Origin: CAZSNH01 sp052388455
GTDB taxonomy: Bacteria > Pseudomonadota > Alphaproteobacteria > Rhizobiales > Hyphomicrobiaceae
Direction: 5' to 3'
NCBI GenBank assembly: GCA_052388455.1
Contig: JBQTIA010000121.1
Coordinates: 1-8,821, forward strand
DNA length: 8,821 nt
Positions 5,466 through 8,821 of the stretch are shown here, piece by piece (positions within the stretch are counted from its first letter, which is position 1; each line of letters opens with the position of its first letter). The notes under the pieces were generated by a model, which saw only the letters and a program-made list of their open reading frames with translations, did not search any database and was not told where the DNA came from. Both the position numbers and the translations under genes were made by a program.

Positions 5466-6308
5466 ATGATCAGCTCCCGCCTATTGATCGTTCTTCTTCT
5501 GAGCGTGCCTCTGACGATCAGCGCCCACGCAGCACCACCCGCCGACCCTCTGGCTTCCCCGATGTGGAAGGAGCTTGCGCATCGCTACTTCGGCGACGCA
5601 GCCATCGTCTTCGACGACCGCGTCAAGGTCGTGGTGCCCGGCATCGTCGAAAATCAGGCGCAAGTGCCGGTGACCGCCGACGCCCGCGCGCTCGACGGTG
5701 TCACCGAGATGATCGTGTTCGCCGATCTCAATCCGATCCAGCTCGTTCTGACGTTCGCCCCCGTCGACGCCTCGCCCTACGTCGCCTTCCGCATGAAGGT
5801 CGAGCAGGCCACTCCGGTCAGAGCGGCGGCGCGCACGGCCGACGGTACATGGCATGTCGGCGGCGTTCACCTCGAAGCCTCGGGCGGGGGATGCTCATCA
5901 CCGGCCATGGCCCGCCTGGACGCCGACTGGTCGGCGACGGTCGGCCAGGCGCAGGGCCGTCTGTGGCGCGAGGCTGGCGGACTGGCGCGGGCCCGCTTCC
6001 GCGTGCGCCATCCCATGGATACGGGCCTCGCCCGCGACAACACGCCGGCCTATTTCATCGAGGACGTGACGCTCAGCGGCGGGGGCGGCCAGCCGCTCGC
6101 GAGATTGAAGCTCTATGAACCCGTCTCAGAGGATCCGACCCTCACCCTGCTCCTGCGTCTGCCGGCGGGCGATGCGGGCCTCGACATCGAGGGCCGCGAC
6201 AACAACGGAGCGATTTTCCGATCCAGCCTGCCGGCGCCCTGGCGACAGAGCCTCGCTCCCGCGTCACCCGCCTCACAGTCGCGCGCGGCGCCAACCCGCC
6301 CATGCTGA
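5466..6308 (+). CDS. Quinoprotein dehydrogenase-associated fused SoxY-SoxZ-like carrier
   Basis: This 280-residue exported protein has a signal peptide at residues 1-22 ('SAHA' then 'APPADPLASPMWKEL'). The first part (about 40-150) resembles SoxY, with 'VKVVVPGIVENQAQVPVTADARAL' and a following Ig-like sandwich, ending in 'EASGGGCSSPA' with Cys143. In SoxY the related GGCG motif carries the cysteine to which sulfur intermediates are bound. The second part (about 165-262) resembles SoxZ, with 'RARFRVRHPMDTGLARD', 'PAYFIEDVTL' and a C-terminal strand set. This fused form matches the family 'quinoprotein dehydrogenase-associated SoxYZ-like carrier', and its cargo is unknown. The only other cysteine is the last residue, Cys280, in a Pro/Ala/Ser tail (about 263-280) that looks non-domain. 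The last 7 bases overlap the next gene's start, so the two are translationally coupled. A sulfur-oxidation role is not supported: no soxABCDX genes are in view. Confidence 0.85.
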   Translation: MISSRLLIVLLLSVPLTISAHAAPPADPLASPMWKELAHRYFGDAAIVFDDRVKVVVPGIVENQAQVPVTADARALDGVTEMIVFADLNPIQLVLTFAPVDASPYVAFRMKVEQATPVRAAARTADGTWHVGGVHLEASGGGCSSPAMARLDADWSATVGQAQGRLWREAGGLARARFRVRHPMDTGLARDNTPAYFIEDVTLSGGGGQPLARLKLYEPVSEDPTLTLLLRLPAGDAGLDIEGRDNNGAIFRSSLPAPWRQSLAPASPASQSRAAPTRPC

Positions 6309-7264
6309 CCCGGCGGGCCGCCCTCGGATTGACCGCGTCAGGCGCACTCGTCCATAGCATGCCGCGCACCGCTGCCTTGGCCGCGCCTCTCACCTACGCA
6401 CTGAAACCTGAAAAACTGGACGACGGAATCTGGCTCGTTCCCGGCGCTCAGGAGGCGGTGACGCTCGCCAACGGCGGTGCCATCGCCAATGTCGCCATCC
6501 TCGATACGACGGCAGGCACCGTCATCATCGACAGCGGCCCCTCGCTCCGTTTCGGCGAGGCGCTTCGCGATCTGTCGCGGGAGCTGACGGGAAAACCCGT
6601 CGCGCGCGTGTACAATACGCATTTTCATCCCGACCACGTGCTCGGAAATCAGGCGTTCGAGCCGAAAACCATCGCCGCGCCGCAGGCGCTCGTCGATGGC
6701 CTCAAGTCGATGGGCGAAGGATTTTCCGACGCCATGTACCGCATCGCCGGAGACTGGATGCGGGGCACCGAGGTGGTGCTGCCGGGCACCGTGCTCGACG
6801 GCGGGGTCGAGGATTTCGGCAGCCGGCGCCTGAGACCGCTGGCCATGCGCGGGCACACCGGCTCGGATCTCGTCCTCTTCGACGAAGTGTCCGGTTTCAT
6901 GTTCACCGGCGATCTCGTGTTCCTCGACCGGGCGCCGACGACGCCGCACGCCGACATCGAGCGCTGGCGGATCAGCCTCGCCAACCTCGGCGGCATCCCC
7001 TGCCAGCGGATCATCCCCGGCCACGGTCCTGCCGAGGCGACCGACCGCGGCCTGCTCCAGACGCGCGACTGGCTCGAAACCGTGCAGACGATCATCCGCG
7101 ACGCCTTCGAGCGTGGCCTCGACATCTCCGAAGCCATCACGCTGCCACTCCCCGCCTGGACCGACAAAGTCGCTTTGTCCCGCTACGAGTTCGAGCGCAC
7201 CGTCATGCATCTCTATCCGAAGCTCGAAGCCAGCCGCTGGCCGCACGTCGACAAGAAATCCTGA
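6302..7264 (+). CDS. Quinoprotein relay system zinc metallohydrolase (SoxH-like, metallo-beta-lactamase fold)
   Basis: This 320-residue exported metallo-beta-lactamase-fold hydrolase is of the SoxH-related group found beside SoxYZ-like carriers in quinoprotein loci. The metal ligands are visible: H107, H109, D111 and H112 in 'THFHPDHVLGN', H185 in 'MRGHTGSD', D204 in 'FTGDLVF' and H241 in 'IPGHGPA', so a complete binuclear metal site is present. The N-terminus has 'TRRAALGL', a twin-arginine-like start, then a hydrophobic stretch with a probable cut near residue 28, compatible with Tat export of a folded metalloprotein. The ATG at 6302 overlaps the SoxYZ stop by 7 bases and has no clear ribosome site, so it probably depends on coupling. 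By analogy with SoxYZ and SoxH-like partners it may cleave a thioester or persulfide on the carrier, but the substrate is not known. The fold and active site are sure; the role is inferred. Confidence 0.87.
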   Translation: MLTRRAALGLTASGALVHSMPRTAALAAPLTYALKPEKLDDGIWLVPGAQEAVTLANGGAIANVAILDTTAGTVIIDSGPSLRFGEALRDLSRELTGKPVARVYNTHFHPDHVLGNQAFEPKTIAAPQALVDGLKSMGEGFSDAMYRIAGDWMRGTEVVLPGTVLDGGVEDFGSRRLRPLAMRGHTGSDLVLFDEVSGFMFTGDLVFLDRAPTTPHADIERWRISLANLGGIPCQRIIPGHGPAEATDRGLLQTRDWLETVQTIIRDAFERGLDISEAITLPLPAWTDKVALSRYEFERTVMHLYPKLEASRWPHVDKKS

Positions 7265-7342
7265 TCGCGCGGCGGCGGGCGTCCGATCGGGCCTCGCGGC
7301 CGTAGGAGCATGGTCGGCCTCGACAGCAGGAATGCGCGGACC

Positions 7343-8212
7343 ATGAGCCATCGATCACGCCCGAACCTGGATCATCCCCGCGGCTGGCCGGCGACGTTCG
7401 CTGTGGCCAGCGTCGGCGCCCTGCTCTCTGGTGCCGCCCTGGCGGAAGGTACCAATTGTACCGACGACGCCATCCTGGTCTTCGATGCCTCGGGCTCGAT
7501 GGCCAGCGCCGGCTACAACGAACTGGAGGTTCCGCGTATTTTCGATGCCCTTGATGCCGCCCGCCGCGTGCTGCCGCAGGTGACGCCCTATCGCCGGCTG
7601 GGATTGATCGTCTACGGTCCCGGCCAGAGGGACGCCTGCAGCAACATCGACCTCGTTCTGCCGCCCGCCGCCAACGCCGCCGGGCGGATCATCGCCGAAT
7701 TGGAGGCCCTGCGTCCGAACGGCGACACGCCGCTGACCGCGGCCGTCGCGGTGGCTGCCGAGGCGCTCAATTTCCGCGAGCGGCCGAGCGTTGTGGTGCT
7801 GGTGACCGACGGCGAGGAGACCTGCGGCGGCGTCCCCTGCCAGCTCGGCAGCCAGCTGCACGCTGAAGGTTTCGCGACCACGGTGCACGTGATCGGTTTC
7901 AAAGTGCGCGACCGGTTCTTCCACTGGAACTCGCAGGCCGGAGAGATGACGCGGCAGTCGGCGGGGCAGACAGCTTCGAGCTGTCTCGCCGACAAGACCG
8001 GGGGCATCTTCGTTTCGACGGAGACGACGGACGAGCTGGTCGAGGCGCTGCAGAAGACGCTTGGCTGTCCCGTCGTAACCGAGCGTCAGCCAGACAATTT
8101 GAGCATATCGTCACTCGATAGCGACAACGCGTCACAGGCTTTGCGTCACCGCGCACTGCCCGCCTCTCGCGCGCAATGCGTTGCGGACGCACCTTCGACT
8201 TTAGGCGAATAG
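7343..8212 (+). CDS. Exported von Willebrand factor A domain protein
   Basis: This 289-residue protein has a possible signal peptide (basic start, core 'ATFAVASVGALLSGAALA', cut near residue 34) followed at once by a VWA domain at about 40-243. The metal-ion-dependent adhesion site is complete: D48-x-S50-x-S52 ('DASGS'), T129 ('GDTPL') and D156 ('VTDGEE'). Cysteines at 39, 99, 161, 166, 214 and 242 lie in or near the domain and suggest disulfides. VWA proteins (MxaC, MxaL) occur in methanol dehydrogenase loci, where they serve assembly or metal insertion; whether this one does so is inference. An in-frame ATG at 7310 is possible, but its TAGGAG is only 1 base away, while ATG 7343 has CAGGAA 10 bases upstream. 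Residues after about 245 look unlike a folded domain and may be a variable tail. It lies 78 bases after the hydrolase gene, so it may be in the same operon. Confidence 0.8.
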   Translation: MSHRSRPNLDHPRGWPATFAVASVGALLSGAALAEGTNCTDDAILVFDASGSMASAGYNELEVPRIFDALDAARRVLPQVTPYRRLGLIVYGPGQRDACSNIDLVLPPAANAAGRIIAELEALRPNGDTPLTAAVAVAAEALNFRERPSVVVLVTDGEETCGGVPCQLGSQLHAEGFATTVHVIGFKVRDRFFHWNSQAGEMTRQSAGQTASSCLADKTGGIFVSTETTDELVEALQKTLGCPVVTERQPDNLSISSLDSDNASQALRHRALPASRAQCVADAPSTLGE

Positions 8213-8222
8213 ACCAATTGCT

Positions 8223-8252
8223 AATTATTCCCAGAAGCACCCCGGAATAATT
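8223..8252. promoter_or_regulatory. Perfect 9-bp inverted repeat upstream of the PQQ dehydrogenase
   Basis: AATTATTCC (8223-8231) and GGAATAATT (8244-8252) are perfect arms around a 12-base spacer, 85-114 bases before the dehydrogenase ATG and just after the VWA stop. The arms are 21 bases apart centre to centre, two helical turns, as expected for a dimeric regulator. The AT-rich arms stand out in GC-rich DNA. A -10-like AATAAT (8246-8251) lies within the right arm but has no proper -35. It could also act as a weak terminator for the VWA transcript, since TTT ends the structure. The rest of 8213-8336 shows only a short GGGA/TCCC repeat (8289-8301). Confidence 0.5.
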
Positions 8253-8324
8253 TCCCCACCAGCCTGACGTTTCAAGCATCTCAATAGTGGGAAAAAGTCC
8301 CGGCTCAGGCAGGAAACGCAACAC

Positions 8325-8330
8325 AAGAGG
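8325..8330 (+). promoter_or_regulatory. Shine-Dalgarno AAGAGG for the PQQ dehydrogenase
   Basis: AAGAGG ends 6 bases before the ATG at 8337, which opens a clear signal peptide. This fixes the start. Confidence 0.7.
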
Positions 8331-8336
8331 TTCTGA

Positions 8337-8821
8337 ATGAAAACCTGGAAGTGGTTGGCAACCGCCAGCGCGCTTGCGCTGACGGTCGGCCTCGCATCCC
8401 CGACACTCGCCGACGTTTCGATCGACGATGTCGTCAATGACGCGAAGACGACTAACGACGTCGTAACCGCCGGCCTCGGCGGTCAGGCCCAGCGCTACAG
8501 CGCGCTGAAGTCGATCAATGCCGAGAACGTTTCGGGCCTGGCTCCGGCTTGGGCCATGTCGCTCGGCGGCGAGAAGATGCGCGGCCAGGAAACGCAGCCG
8601 CTCGTCAAGGACGGCGTGATGTACATCACCGGCTCTTACAGCCGCGCCTGGGCCATCGACGCCAAGACCGGCCGTGAGCTCTGGCAGTACGATCACCGCC
8701 TTCCCGAAGGCATTCTGCCGTGCTGCGACGTCGTCAATCGTGGCGGCGCGCTGATCAACGACAAGTTCATCTTCGGCACCCTCGACGCCAAGCTCGTCGC
8801 CCTCGACCAGAAGACCGGCAA
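8337..8821 (+). CDS. PQQ-dependent alcohol dehydrogenase, methanol/ethanol family, N-terminal part
   Basis: The first 161 codons of a quinoprotein dehydrogenase are present; the gene runs off the right edge and full members are much longer. The signal peptide is residues 1-25 ('MKTWKWLATASALAL', cut after 'TLA'). The mature N-terminus reads 'DVVTAGLGGQAQRYSALKSINAENVSGLAPAWAMSLGGEK', then 'RGQETQPLVKDGVMYITGSYSRAWAIDAKTG-ELW-Y', the first beta-propeller W-motif. The adjacent cysteines C129-C130 in 'LPCCDVVNRG' form the vicinal disulfide typical of methanol and ethanol quinoprotein dehydrogenases. The 'GGEK-RGQE-QP' and 'SYSR--AI' wording is closer to ethanol-type enzymes (ExaA/PedE/PedH) than to methanol-type MxaF/XoxF, and the PedF cytochrome upstream agrees. 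The catalytic Asp and the Asp two residues later that marks lanthanide-dependent enzymes lie beyond the window, so calcium versus lanthanide use cannot be decided. Confidence 0.93.
   Translation, partial: MKTWKWLATASALALTVGLASPTLADVSIDDVVNDAKTTNDVVTAGLGGQAQRYSALKSINAENVSGLAPAWAMSLGGEKMRGQETQPLVKDGVMYITGSYSRAWAIDAKTGRELWQYDHRLPEGILPCCDVVNRGGALINDKFIFGTLDAKLVALDQKTG

Noticed and set aside
5466..7264. Assignment of the SoxYZ and SoxH-like genes to thiosulfate oxidation
   Set aside because: No soxA, X, B, C or D is present and the proteins match the quinoprotein-associated variants.
6338..7351. 337-residue minus-strand open frame opposite the hydrolase gene
   Set aside because: Antisense shadow; the plus strand carries complete metallo-beta-lactamase motifs.
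8218..8251. Sigma-70 promoter TTGCTA/AATAAT for the dehydrogenase
   Set aside because: The 22-base spacing is too long and the -10 lies inside the inverted repeat; not strong enough to call.
1..8821. tRNA, rRNA, CRISPR arrays, insertion sequences, phage or attachment sites
   Set aside because: I saw no tRNA-like cloverleaf, repeat-spacer array, transposase frame or terminal inverted repeats with target duplications.

Overview
The window is GC-rich DNA with tightly packed genes. The style and gene families suggest an alphaproteobacterium, most likely of the Hyphomicrobiales (Bradyrhizobium/Rhodoplanes/Hyphomicrobium-like). This is inferred from protein style and not from any marker gene. Its core is a periplasmic quinoprotein (PQQ-dependent) alcohol-oxidation locus of the exa/ped kind.

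Left part (1-1855): the C-terminal part of a SPOR-domain cell-envelope protein (probably a D-alanyl-D-alanine carboxypeptidase) runs in from the left edge. A small unrecognised two-helix membrane protein follows. A DUF2147 secreted protein faces it on the minus strand. These look like flanking or housekeeping genes.

Middle, minus strand (2025-3661): a rhodanese-like protein with a Cys-X3-Cys-Trp active loop and a seven-bladed YVTN beta-propeller protein form a translationally coupled pair (ATGA overlap). Both belong to families known only as 'PQQ-dependent catabolism-associated'. The ABC exporter genes that often accompany them are not next to them here.

A 360-base divergent intergenic region (3662-4021) carries a clear extended -10 promoter facing right, a long leader with a hairpin, and a separate inverted repeat near the leftward gene.

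Right part, plus strand (4022-8821): cytochrome c-550 PedF, a periplasmic substrate-binding-like protein (PedG/MoxJ-like), a fused SoxY-SoxZ-like carrier, a SoxH-like metallo-beta-lactamase-fold hydrolase, a von Willebrand A protein, and the first 161 codons of a PQQ-dependent ethanol/methanol-family dehydrogenase, which runs off the right edge. Almost all have export signals. The inferred scheme is that the dehydrogenase oxidises an alcohol in the periplasm and passes electrons to the PedF cytochrome. The binding protein, propeller, rhodanese, SoxYZ carrier and hydrolase are accessory factors of unknown biochemistry. The least understood part, and the best candidate for an undescribed system, is the thiol-carrier set (SoxYZ fusion, SoxH-like hydrolase, Cys-loop rhodanese) attached to alcohol oxidation with no sulfur-oxidation genes in view. 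The dehydrogenase has its own 124-base upstream region with a perfect 9-bp inverted repeat, which suggests separate control of the enzyme and its accessory genes.
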